Notes under the pieces: model-generated | Databases searched by the model: none | What the model was told of the DNA's origin: nothing | The model's input: the letters and a program-made list of their open reading frames with translations, nothing else | Translations under genes and position numbers: made by a program | NCBI GenBank assembly: GCA_033763975.1 | Contig: JANRJM010000001.1 | Coordinates: 186,001 to 250,000, forward strand | DNA: 64,000 nt | Reading direction: 5' to 3' | Source of the DNA: Planctomycetota bacterium | GTDB taxonomy: Bacteria > Planctomycetota > Phycisphaerae > Phycisphaerales > UBA1924 | Part shown: one piece after another, positions 24,535 through 32,698 of the stretch | Position numbering within the stretch: position 1 is the first letter of the stretch | Layout of the letters: every line of letters begins with the position of its first letter

Positions 24535-25257
24535 ATGGAACTGGTGCGTGTCCCAACCGGCATCGGCGTGCGGGCGCCCGAGGGCGTCACGCCCATCCCC
24601 GCGATCCTCGGCATCGGCATGAACTACGCCGCCCATGCGATGGAGCAGGGCAAGGGCGTGCCCGAGCGTCCGGTGGTGTTCACCAAGAACCTCGCTGCTG
24701 GCGCGCTCTCGGGCGATGAGATCCGCGTGCCCAAGGTGTGCCAGGAGCGCCCGCAGGTGGACTTCGAGGGCGAACTGGGCGTGGTCATCGGGCGCCGGCG
24801 CGACGGGCGCCCGGTGCGCGACGTCCCCGCCGACGAGGCCCTCGCGTGCGTGTGGGGCTACGTCGTCGCGAACGACGTGTCGGCCCGCTGGTGGCAGAAG
24901 GAAGGCTCGGGCGGGCAGTTCTGGCGTGGCAAGTCGTTCGACACCTTCTGCCCCGTCGGCCCGCGCGTGGTGCCGGCGGCGGAGGTTGGCGATCCGCAGG
25001 CCCTGCGCCTCGTGACGAAGGTCAACGGCGCCGTCATGCAGGACACCCGCACGTCGGACATGATCTTCGACGTCGCGCGTCTCGTCAGCGACCTCTCGCG
25101 CGGGATCACGCTGCTGGCGGGAACGCTCATCCTGACGGGCACGCCCAGCGGCGTGGGCATGGCCCGCATGCCGCCGGTGTTCCTGAAGGACGGCGACGAG
25201 GTCGAGATCGAGATCGAGCGAGTGGGGGCGATCCGCAACCGCGTGCGGTTCGAGTAG
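24535..25257 (+). CDS. Fumarylacetoacetate hydrolase-family protein
   Basis: A 240-residue FAH-superfamily enzyme that cleaves or decarboxylates a 2-oxo-acid type substrate with a divalent metal. Seen are ILGIGMNYAAHAMEQGKGVP, DFEGELGVVIGRR (the acidic metal ligands), GYVVANDVSARWWQ, GKSFDTFCPVGPRVV and LILTGTPSGVGMAR, covering the catalytic fold. The length fits 2-hydroxyhepta-2,4-diene-1,7-dioate isomerase or acylpyruvase relatives; the true substrate is not clear. It lies 9 bp upstream of smpB, likely in one operon. Confidence 0.9.
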   Translation: MELVRVPTGIGVRAPEGVTPIPAILGIGMNYAAHAMEQGKGVPERPVVFTKNLAAGALSGDEIRVPKVCQERPQVDFEGELGVVIGRRRDGRPVRDVPADEALACVWGYVVANDVSARWWQKEGSGGQFWRGKSFDTFCPVGPRVVPAAEVGDPQALRLVTKVNGAVMQDTRTSDMIFDVARLVSDLSRGITLLAGTLILTGTPSGVGMARMPPVFLKDGDEVEIEIERVGAIRNRVRFE

Positions 25258-25266
25258 GAACGCGCG

Positions 25267-25746
25267 ATGGCGAAGAAGGCGCAGGCCCCGAACAACACAC
25301 CGACGATCGAGAATCGGCGGGCGCGGTTCGAGTACCACATCGGCGAGACGCTGGAGGTGGGAATGCTGCTGCGCGGCAGCGAGGTCAAGAGCGTGCGCGA
25401 CGGGAAGGTGTCGCTCGCCGAGGGGTTCGTGATGGCGCGCACCGACCCCCTGCACCTGGAACTGCTGAACGTCGAGATCGGCGAGTACTCGCCCGCCGCG
25501 GCGCTCGGGCACCGCCCGAAGCGGTCGCGCACGCTGCTGGCGCACAAGCGCGAGATCGTGAAGCTGGCCAAGGCGCTGGAGACCAAGGGCGCGACGATCG
25601 TGCCGCTGCGGCTGTACTTCAAGAACGGGTACGCGAAGCTGCTCATCGCGGTGGCGAAGGGCAAGACGGCGCACGACAAGCGCGAGGCCATCGGCAAGCG
25701 CGAGGCCGACCGCGACATCCAGCGGGCGATGAGCCGCCGGCGCTGA
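25267..25746 (+). CDS. smpB: SsrA-binding protein SmpB
   Basis: SmpB carries tmRNA to stalled ribosomes for trans-translation. The 159-residue protein has IENRRARFEYHIGETLEVGM, LLRGSEVKSVRDGKVSLAEG, RSRTLLAHKREI, LYFKNGYAKLLIAVAKGK and the basic C-terminal tail ending RAMSRRR that mimics the codon-anticodon pair. The tmRNA gene itself is not in the window. Confidence 0.97.
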   Translation: MAKKAQAPNNTPTIENRRARFEYHIGETLEVGMLLRGSEVKSVRDGKVSLAEGFVMARTDPLHLELLNVEIGEYSPAAALGHRPKRSRTLLAHKREIVKLAKALETKGATIVPLRLYFKNGYAKLLIAVAKGKTAHDKREAIGKREADRDIQRAMSRRR

Positions 25747-25765
25747 GGCGCGGGCCTCGGGTACC

Positions 25766-27736
25766 ATGCCCGCCATGCGAGGCGGGACACCACACCGCAA
25801 ATGGCGAGGCGCCCCGGCGCGCCGGGTCGGCGCGTCAGGACGGGTGGGTGTGCCGTCCGCCGCGGGGGCGTTCGCGAGCGCCGGATCATCGGCGGACGCC
25901 GGTGCCCGCGCGTCGATCGTGTGGTGGTGCGTGCTCGTCGCCATCGGCGGTCTCGTGCCGTTCTTGCCCGCGATCTCCGGCGGGTTCTCCGACTTCGACG
26001 ACGTCGGGTTCCTGCTCGAAGTCGACGCCTGGCGCGGGCTGGGCGCGGACAACCTCGCGTGGATGTTCGGCACGGCCCACCTCGGGCACTACCAGCCGCT
26101 GACGTACCTCTCGTACGCGATCGAGCACTCGCTCTTCGGGCTCGACGCGCGCGTGTTCCACGCGACGAACATCGCGCTGCACGCGCTCAACGCGGTGCTC
26201 GTCTTTCTCCTGGCGCGGCGTCTGCTCGTGCTGGCACGCGTGACGCCCCACGACGGGGCCTACGCCGAGGCGCCCTCAACGTCGAAAGGTGCGGACCAGC
26301 ACAATCCGGCAATGTTGATCGGCGCCGCCGCGGGGGCGCTTCTGTGGGCCGTCCACCCCTTGCGCGTCGAGAGCGTCGCGTGGATCACGGAGCGGCGCGA
26401 CGTGCTCAGCGCGGCGTTGCTGTTCGCCGGAACACTCGCGTATCTGCGCAGCGCGGAGCACCCCGAACCTGCCCCCGCGTCGGCCAGGTGGTACTGGCTG
26501 TCCGTCGCGTTGGTCGCGCTGTCGCTGCTCGCGAAGGCCTGGGGCATCACGTTTGTCGCGGTGGCCATCCTCCTGGACATCTACCCGCTGCGCCGGCTGT
26601 CGTGGCGAGCGGCCGTCACGTCGCGTCGTGCCGCCGCCGCGCGCGTGCTCGCGCAGAAGATCCCCTTCGCGGTCCTCGCGCTCGTGTTCGCGGGTATCGC
26701 CTCCTGGGCCCAGCGCACCGCCGGGCCCGGCACCGTCAAGTCGCTGGGCGAGTGGGGCGTCGCGGAGCGTGCCGCCCAGAGCGCGTACGGCCTGGTCTTC
26801 TACCTCTGGAAGACACTCTGGCCGGCGGACCTGAGCGCGCTCTACGAACTTCCAATCCGGATCGTGTGGACCGACGCTCGATGGGCGAGCGCCGCTGTGA
26901 TCGTGACGCTTCTGGGCGCCGGCGCCATCGCGTTGCGACGACGCGTTCCCGGCGTGGCGTGCGCACTGGCGGCATACGCCATCGTCGTGTCGCCGGTCCT
27001 GGGGGTGATGCAGAGCGGCATCCAACTCGTCGCCGATCGTTACTCGTACCTGGCGATCGTGCCCGTCATGATCCTGCTCGGCGCGGGCGTTGCGTGGGTG
27101 TGGAGGGAAGGGCCGGCCCGCTGGCCGCACGCCCGGCGCGCGGCGACGGCCTTCGGCGGCGTCGTGCTGCTCGTCCTCGGCGCCCTCTCTTGGCAGCGCA
27201 GCGGCTTGTGGGGGTCGACGCTCGCGCTCTGGGAAGACGCCGTGGCCAACGGGCACGACGGCTTCGTGACGCGCAACTTTCTCGGCACGCAACTGGAGAA
27301 GGCCAAGCGTCCGCGCGAGGCCATCGAGCAGTATCGGCGCAGCCTGGCCTTCAACGACCGCTATGCCGACAGTTGGCTCGGCCTGGGGACGTCGCACCGC
27401 GCGCTGGGCGAGTTCGCGGAGGCGGAGGCCGCCTTCCGTCGGGCCGCCGATTTTGCGCCCGATCCCACCCGCGCGCACCTGGCGTTGGGCACGCTGTACA
27501 TGACCGACCTCGGGCGGCCCGCCGACGCGATCGCGGCGCTCCGGGCCGGCGCCGAATGGGCCAGAGCCCACGGAAACCCGTCCGCGAGCGGGGCGATCTT
27601 CATCACGCTCGCCGCGGCGTACGGCATGACGGGCGACGAGGCTGCGGCGGTGCCGTGGCTGCGCGAGGCTGCGCGGTGGCCCGACACGCGGGCGGCGGCG
27701 AACGAGTTACTTCGCGATCTGGGGCAACCGCTTTAG
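25766..27736 (+). CDS. Membrane mannosyltransferase-like protein with C-terminal TPR repeats
   Basis: A 656-residue multipass protein resembling the TMTC/PMT-type O-glycosyltransferases. The N-terminal 45 residues are Arg/Ala-rich and cytoplasmic. Many hydrophobic helices span about 48-490, and the first loop carries SDFDDVGFLLEVDAWRG and HYQPLTYLSYAIEHSLFGLD, the acidic-pair and His/Tyr region of this enzyme group. WAVHPLRVESVAWITERRDV and VADRYSYLAIVPVMI are also family-typical. Three TPR units follow from about 535 (NFLGTQLEKAKRPREAIEQY; SWLGLGTSHRALGEFAEAEA). It probably transfers sugar from a polyprenyl phosphate to an exported acceptor. It lies 19 bp after smpB. Confidence 0.8.
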   Translation: MPAMRGGTPHRKWRGAPARRVGASGRVGVPSAAGAFASAGSSADAGARASIVWWCVLVAIGGLVPFLPAISGGFSDFDDVGFLLEVDAWRGLGADNLAWMFGTAHLGHYQPLTYLSYAIEHSLFGLDARVFHATNIALHALNAVLVFLLARRLLVLARVTPHDGAYAEAPSTSKGADQHNPAMLIGAAAGALLWAVHPLRVESVAWITERRDVLSAALLFAGTLAYLRSAEHPEPAPASARWYWLSVALVALSLLAKAWGITFVAVAILLDIYPLRRLSWRAAVTSRRAAAARVLAQKIPFAVLALVFAGIASWAQRTAGPGTVKSLGEWGVAERAAQSAYGLVFYLWKTLWPADLSALYELPIRIVWTDARWASAAVIVTLLGAGAIALRRRVPGVACALAAYAIVVSPVLGVMQSGIQLVADRYSYLAIVPVMILLGAGVAWVWREGPARWPHARRAATAFGGVVLLVLGALSWQRSGLWGSTLALWEDAVANGHDGFVTRNFLGTQLEKAKRPREAIEQYRRSLAFNDRYADSWLGLGTSHRALGEFAEAEAAFRRAADFAPDPTRAHLALGTLYMTDLGRPADAIAALRAGAEWARAHGNPSASGAIFITLAAAYGMTGDEAAAVPWLREAARWPDTRAAANELLRDLGQPL

Positions 27737-27898
27737 TGGCGTGGGGATACGGCGCGAACGCACGACCGCACGCCTCGACTTCGCGGATCCGCGGCGGAAC
27801 CGGTTTGATCGCTGTGCGTCCGACCGCGTGGGGCGTGCTCGGGTCCGTCGCGTGGCGACGGCGGTGCCGCCCAAACCATGTGAACTCGGAGACTCGTG

Positions 27899-28396
27899 AT
27901 GCGCCAGAACCAGGGGTGGTCGTCGGTGTGGATCGTGCCGGTGTGCGTGGTGGGGCTGCTGGGCGCGGGCGGCGCCGGGCCGCTGCCTGAAGGGCAGGCG
28001 CCGGTGCGCGAACTGCTGTCGCAAAGCACGTGGTCGGTGTCGATCAACGGGCAGCGGATCCTGGTAGACGCCGCGGCGTGGCGCGACTTCATGCCCCCGA
28101 CGGGCGAATCCAGGAGCCCGTGCTTTCTCAACATCACGCTGCGCCCGCAGGAGGGCGAGACGCTGCCCGCGGGGCTGTCGGTGCGGTCGGTCGTGATGCG
28201 CCAGGGCCGGTTCACCTGGCGGCCGACGATGGTGCGCGTCGACGCTCTCTCGATCGGCGGGGGCGCGCAGGTCTTTTACGCCGGGGGCGGCCCGCCCTTC
28301 TTCACGGGCACGACGGCGAGCCTGCGATTCGAGGTGGCGACGCCCCGGGCGAGCGCCCGGGCCGAGGTGCCCGTGCGCGTCGGCGCGACGTACTAG
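27899..28396 (+). CDS. Hypothetical exported protein
   Basis: A 165-residue protein. The N-terminal hydrophobic stretch WIVPVCVVGLLGAGGAG is a probable signal peptide or anchor. The remainder is beta-rich (WSVSINGQRILVDAAAWRDF; LRPQEGETLPAGLSVRSVVM; TASLRFEVATP) without a family I recognise. The ATG at 27899 is chosen over the GTG at 27896 because GGAGA ends 9 bp upstream. The 160 bp before it hold no other gene. It converges on prsW. Confidence 0.65.
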   Translation: MRQNQGWSSVWIVPVCVVGLLGAGGAGPLPEGQAPVRELLSQSTWSVSINGQRILVDAAAWRDFMPPTGESRSPCFLNITLRPQEGETLPAGLSVRSVVMRQGRFTWRPTMVRVDALSIGGGAQVFYAGGGPPFFTGTTASLRFEVATPRASARAEVPVRVGATY

Positions 28397-28408
28397 CGTC
28401 CGCGCACG

Positions 28409-29401
28409 CTACCCGGCCCCGTGGGCCCGCTGCGCCCGCAGCGCGAGGATGTCGACGCGCAACTGCTCGACCCGGCGCTCCGCGCCGTCGGTGTGCCCCA
28501 GGGCCGCGTGGTGCTTGGAGATCGCCAGGCGCGTGAGCGTGCGGAAGAGACGGCGCGCGAGCGGGCCCTGCCGCCGGGCGTGGAAGTTGCCGCGGAGCGA
28601 GCACGCGGCGCGGCATTCCTCGTCGGAGAGCGTGCCGCGCGCCACTTCGTCGGGCAGATACTGGCGTAGCCACCGGCGCTGGCGCAGCAGCGCCCACGCG
28701 ATGACGAGCGCCATCGCGACCCACTCGACCCAGTGGATCAGCAGCGCGATCACCCACCCCGCGGTGCTGAAGTACGTGACGAGCCCGTTGTGCGTCGCGT
28801 GCAGCACCATCGCGAGGAGCAGCCCCGCGACCGGGGCGGCGAGCGTGGTGAACGGATCGCGCGAGAGACGCGCGAACGCCAGCCCGATGCCGAAGCACGC
28901 GGTGAAGATCGGGTGCAGCCACCCGGCGAGCACCACGCGCGCGAAGAACGTGCCGAGCATCAGGCCGGTTCCCTGTTCGAGATACGCGTGCACGTAGAGA
29001 TAGAGCACGTTCTCGGTGGCGGCGAAGCCCAGGGCCGTGATGCCCGCGTACACCACCCCGTCGAGCACGGTGTCGAACTCGTGGCGGAAGCGCAGGAAGA
29101 CCCCGAGCACCGCGGCGCCCTTCACGAGTTCCTCGAGCACCGGCGCGCTCAGCACGCTGCCGAGCTCGGCGGCGAGTTTCTCGTCGCCCGTGAACGCGTA
29201 CACCGTGAGGCCGAAGGCCGTGTTGCCGATGAACGCGCCGCCCGCGGCGATGATCGCGCCCCAGAGGAAGCAGCCGATGACCAGCCGCAGGGGCTCCTTC
29301 TCGAACCGGTCGATGGAATACAGAAGCAGCGCGTACAACAGCGCGGGCACGAAGCTCAGCAGCAGCGCGAGAATGAACATCCCCATCCGGACCGGCAGCA
29401 T
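28409..29401 (-). CDS. PrsW-family intramembrane metalloprotease
   Basis: A 330-residue membrane protein of the PrsW family, related to the CAAX/ABI proteases. PrsW in Bacillus starts the regulated cleavage of the anti-sigma factor RsiW. Catalytic motifs are visible: APVLEELVKGAAVL (EExxK), GFAATENVLYLYVHAYLEQG, AGWLHPIFTACFGIGLAFAR and LAMVLHATHNGLVTYF. Eight or so hydrophobic helices fill residues 1-240. The C-terminal 80 residues are soluble and Arg-rich. Starts at 29422 (GTG), 29401 or 29386 are possible; 29401 is the first ATG. No anti-sigma gene adjoins it. Confidence 0.88.
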   Translation of the reverse strand: MLPVRMGMFILALLLSFVPALLYALLLYSIDRFEKEPLRLVIGCFLWGAIIAAGGAFIGNTAFGLTVYAFTGDEKLAAELGSVLSAPVLEELVKGAAVLGVFLRFRHEFDTVLDGVVYAGITALGFAATENVLYLYVHAYLEQGTGLMLGTFFARVVLAGWLHPIFTACFGIGLAFARLSRDPFTTLAAPVAGLLLAMVLHATHNGLVTYFSTAGWVIALLIHWVEWVAMALVIAWALLRQRRWLRQYLPDEVARGTLSDEECRAACSLRGNFHARRQGPLARRLFRTLTRLAISKHHAALGHTDGAERRVEQLRVDILALRAQRAHGAG

Positions 29402-29435
29402 ACCAGACTTCGGTGGCGACACGCGCGGGGCGCGG

Positions 29436-30293
29436 TCAGAATCCCAGGCGCGTCAGCGTTTCGTCGAGATGGGCGTCGTACCGGCCCGGAAACAACGCGA
29501 CGTGCACGAGCACCGGGTACAGCAGGTACACGTCGCGCCGCGAATCCCAAAACCCCGCGTCGATCGGGCGCCGCGCGCCGTACTCCCGGAAGAACTCTTG
29601 CCCGAACGTGCCGAACATCGTGATGAACGCCAGTTCGACCTCCGGGTCGGCGTAGTACGGCGCCGGATCGATGAACGCCGCGACGCGGCCGGCGCGGCAC
29701 AGGACGTTCCCGCCCCAGACATCCCCGTGGACCAGGCCCGGACGCGGCGTATCGGGGATGAACTCGCCGAGTCGCCCGACCAGCCGCTCCAGGCGCGCGC
29801 GGGGACTTGAGAGCAGCGACCCGCGCCGGGCGGCCAGGTCGGCCATCGTGCGCAGGCGGCGCGTGCCGTAGAACTCGACCCAACCCCGGCCGGGCGTGTT
29901 GTCCTGCGGGAGGGGGCCGATCGTGTTGGCTTCATGCAGGCCGTACGTGCCGTCCGGGCTCGTGTGGTCGTGCAGCGCGGCGAGCAGTTCTGCGGCGTGG
30001 CGCTCGACGCCCGCGCCGGAGGACCCGCCGGTGTCGACGGCGTCCATGACGAGCGCGTCGTGCGTCGCCCGGTGCACGCGGGGCGTCGGGAGGCCGGCGG
30101 CGCGGAGCAGATCGAGCATGCGAGCCTCGACGCGCAGGTCGAGCTCGCCGGGTGAGAGTTTGACGACGCGATCCTCGCCGGACGCGAGCGTGACGCGGAG
30201 CACCTCGCCCCCGACGCCGCGCGAGAGCGTGCGGCGGGCGATCGGGGGCGGATCGAACAGATCTCGAACGCAGGCCTGGAGCGACTCGCGCAC
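29436..30293 (-). CDS. Fructosamine/ketosamine-3-kinase family protein
   Basis: A 285-residue kinase of the FN3K family, which phosphorylates ketosamines on glycated proteins so that they break down. Motifs include EDRVVKLSPGELDLRVEARM (Lys and Glu of the N-lobe), ALVMDAVDTGG, NTIGPLPQDNTPG followed by WVEFYGTRRLRTM, GLVHGDVWGGNVLC (catalytic loop HGDxWxGN) and AFIDPAPYYADPEVELAFIT (metal-binding IDP). The start is a GTG at 30293, where family homology begins (VRESLQACVRDLF); no ATG is nearby. It lies 34 bp upstream of the prsW start. Confidence 0.88.
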   Translation of the reverse strand: MRESLQACVRDLFDPPPIARRTLSRGVGGEVLRVTLASGEDRVVKLSPGELDLRVEARMLDLLRAAGLPTPRVHRATHDALVMDAVDTGGSSGAGVERHAAELLAALHDHTSPDGTYGLHEANTIGPLPQDNTPGRGWVEFYGTRRLRTMADLAARRGSLLSSPRARLERLVGRLGEFIPDTPRPGLVHGDVWGGNVLCRAGRVAAFIDPAPYYADPEVELAFITMFGTFGQEFFREYGARRPIDAGFWDSRRDVYLLYPVLVHVALFPGRYDAHLDETLTRLGF

Positions 30294-30411
30294 GCCGGAG
30301 CGTAGCGACCGAGCCGTACGGGCCCGGGCCGGTCGGGTGTCATGGTCTAGCGCAGGCTTCACGGAGAACGCGCGTGGGCGCGGTATCCTGACGCCACCCG
30401 GGAGGTGTGAC

Positions 30412-31971
30412 ATGCGCAGTCGCGTAGTCGAGGCGTTCGCGGCGTTGGTGGTGGTGCTGACGGTCTGTCTGACGGGCGGAGCGGCCCGGGCGCAGTGCGT
30501 GGATTGGGCGGCGATCGGCACGCCGCAGAACGGGATCAACGGGCGCGTGAACGCGGTGGTGGTGTTCGACGACGGCAACGGGCCGGACGTGTACATCGGG
30601 GGCCAGTTCAGCGGCGTCGGCGCGGTGCCGGCGTTCAACATCGTGCGCTGGGACGGAGCGACGTTCTCGACGCTCGGCACGGGGGTTGACAGCGAGGTGT
30701 TCGCGCTGGCGGTGTACGACGACGGCACGGGCCCGGCGTTGTACGCGGGCGGGCGGTTCAACATCGCCGGCGGGCAGCCCGCGAACAAGCTCGCCAAGTG
30801 GAACGGCACCGCGTGGTCGGCGGTGGGCACGGGATTCAGTGGGGCGGAGGTGCGGGCCTTGCAGCCGTTCGCCGGCGCGCTGTACATCGGCGGGCAGTTC
30901 AACATCTCTCTGCCCGGCGCTTCGGCGCTCAACCTGGCGGCGTGGACGCCGGGCGGCTGGGTCCGCCCGGGCGGGCAGTACAACCTGAGCGGCGGGCGCG
31001 TCAACGCCCTCACGCTGCACCCGGTCAACGGCGTGACGTCGCTGTTCATCGGCGGGCAGTCGCTCTTCGCCAACGGCCCCGGGCCGAGCATCGCCGGCGC
31101 CGTCATCCGCTACGACGGGTTCCAATACGCCTCCGTGGGCGCGGAGGTGTCCAGCGGCGAGGTGTTCTCGCTCGCGTCGGGCATGCTCGGCGGGCAGCCG
31201 GCGCTCTTCGCGGGCGGCAACCTCTTCGTCATCGGCGGGCAGCAGGTGCAGAACCTCGCGGTGTGGACGAACACCCAGTGGGGCGCGCCCATCGGCGGCA
31301 CGAGCGGCCGCGTGTGGTCGCTCGCGTGGTCGAACGGGCGGCTCATCGCGGGGGGCGAGTTCCAGTGGGCCGGGTCGTCGCAGAATCAGAACACGCAGGC
31401 CGTGGCGCAGTACGACGCGGCGCTGGGGTGGCTGCCGATCTCGTCGCGCACGCCGCCCCTGTTCATCGGCGCACGCGTGCTCGTGGTGGCGCACCTCACC
31501 GACGCGCTCGGGCCCGGGCTGTTCATCGGGGGCGAGTTCAATCGCTGCGCGGGAGTCGATGCGCGGAACATCGTGCGGAGCACGCCCGGCGTCGGGCCGA
31601 TGATCTCGGGGCTCTCCCAGGGTGTTGCGAGCGTCAGCCCGGGCGGGTCGTTCACGCGGACGGCGTTCGTGTCGGGCACGCCGCCGGTTTCGCTCCGCTG
31701 GCACCGCAACGGGCAGCCGGTGTTCGACAGCGCCCGCATCTCGGGCGCGACGACGCCGTCGCTGCAGGTGACCGACGCGCAGCCCGGAGACACGGGCGTG
31801 TACACGCTGGTCGCGAGCAGCCCCTGCGGGCTCACCACCAGCGCGGCGACGGGGATCTTCGTTCCGGAGCCGAGCGAGTGCAATCCTGACTTCAACGGCG
31901 ACGGCAACGTCGATCAGGACGACGTCGCGGCGCTGACGCAGACGGTGGCCGGGTCGCCGTGCCCGCAATAG
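30412..31971 (+). CDS. Secreted beta-propeller-like protein with Ig-like domain and dockerin-like tail
   Basis: A 519-residue exported protein. The signal peptide is around AALVVVLTVCLTGGAARAQ. About seven repeats follow with the pattern (L/V)Y/FIGGxF...(A/N)xxxAxWxGxxW, for example VYIGGQFSGVGAVPAFNIVR and LYAGGRFNIAGGQPANKLAK, like a Kelch or delta-60 propeller. An Ig-like domain comes next (PPVSLRWHRNGQPVFDSARI; QPGDTGVYTLVASSPCGL). One dockerin-like motif, CNPDFNGDGNVDQDDVAALT, closes the protein. The SD GGGAGGTG precedes the ATG at 30412. A cell-surface or matrix role is likely; ligand unknown. Confidence 0.85.
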   Translation: MRSRVVEAFAALVVVLTVCLTGGAARAQCVDWAAIGTPQNGINGRVNAVVVFDDGNGPDVYIGGQFSGVGAVPAFNIVRWDGATFSTLGTGVDSEVFALAVYDDGTGPALYAGGRFNIAGGQPANKLAKWNGTAWSAVGTGFSGAEVRALQPFAGALYIGGQFNISLPGASALNLAAWTPGGWVRPGGQYNLSGGRVNALTLHPVNGVTSLFIGGQSLFANGPGPSIAGAVIRYDGFQYASVGAEVSSGEVFSLASGMLGGQPALFAGGNLFVIGGQQVQNLAVWTNTQWGAPIGGTSGRVWSLAWSNGRLIAGGEFQWAGSSQNQNTQAVAQYDAALGWLPISSRTPPLFIGARVLVVAHLTDALGPGLFIGGEFNRCAGVDARNIVRSTPGVGPMISGLSQGVASVSPGGSFTRTAFVSGTPPVSLRWHRNGQPVFDSARISGATTPSLQVTDAQPGDTGVYTLVASSPCGLTTSAATGIFVPEPSECNPDFNGDGNVDQDDVAALTQTVAGSPCPQ

Positions 31972-32145
31972 CGCGGGGAGGACGCGGCGCGAGGTGACAT
32001 CCCGACGCGGCGCGCCTAGCATGACGCGTCCTGTCCTGGCCCGGCCCTGTCGGTCGAGTCCTCTCAGGCTCCCGACGCTTTCTCACTCGCCCGAGTTTGA
32101 GCACCGGTTACAAGAGTCCATTCGGGCGAAGTTGGAAAGTCTCAG

Positions 32146-32508
32146 ATGAAGAAGCTGTACGTCGGGAATCTCTCGTTCAACACCACCGAGTCCGAGCTGC
32201 GCGAGATGTTCTCGCAGTACGGCGAGGTCTCCTCGGCCTCGCTGGTCATGGACCGTGACACCGGCCGCCCCCGCGGGTTCGGGTTCGTCGAGTTCGTCAA
32301 TGACGAGCACGCGCAGGCGGCGATCGCCGGCCTGAACGGCCAGAACGTCGGCGGGCGCGACCTCACCGTCAACGAGGCCAAGCCCCGTGAAGGCGGCGGC
32401 GGCGGCGGTCGTGGCGGGTTCGGCGGCAGCCGCGGCGGTGGCGGCGGCGGCGGGCGCGGTGGCTACGGCGGCGGTGGTGGTGGCGGCGGCGGCCGCGGCG
32501 GGTGGTAA
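32146..32508 (+). CDS. RRM-type RNA-binding protein with Gly/Arg-rich tail
   Basis: A 120-residue protein with one RNA recognition motif. RNP2 is LYVGNL (residues 4-9) and RNP1 is RGFGFVEF (43-50) with the three aromatic positions intact. The last 40 residues are a Gly/Arg run (RGG-box-like). Such RRM proteins in cyanobacteria and planctomycetes are often cold-induced RNA chaperones. It is a single gene with its own hairpin terminator at 32612. Confidence 0.95.
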   Translation: MKKLYVGNLSFNTTESELREMFSQYGEVSSASLVMDRDTGRPRGFGFVEFVNDEHAQAAIAGLNGQNVGGRDLTVNEAKPREGGGGGGRGGFGGSRGGGGGGGRGGYGGGGGGGGGRGGW

Positions 32509-32611
32509 ACCCCCCTGTCACGCCCGTGCGTCCGGCCTGATCGGCTCCGCCGCTCCGACTGACGCCCGCCTTCCCATCCCGGAAGAACCGTGATACGAAA
32601 TCGCTCTCGAG

Positions 32612-32642
32612 CAGGCCGGCAACCGCCGGCCTGTTTCATTTC
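32612..32642 (+). terminator. Intrinsic terminator after the RRM gene
   Basis: CAGGCCGGC (32612-32620) and GCCGGCCTG (32625-32633) form a perfect 9-bp stem with a 4-nt loop, followed by TTTCATTTC. It lies about 100 bp after the RRM stop codon. Confidence 0.85.
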
Positions 32643-32698
32643 TGCGTGAGACTTCTCGCCGAGCCTCCTCCGCCCGCGCGGTCGGTATCGTGTGCGCG

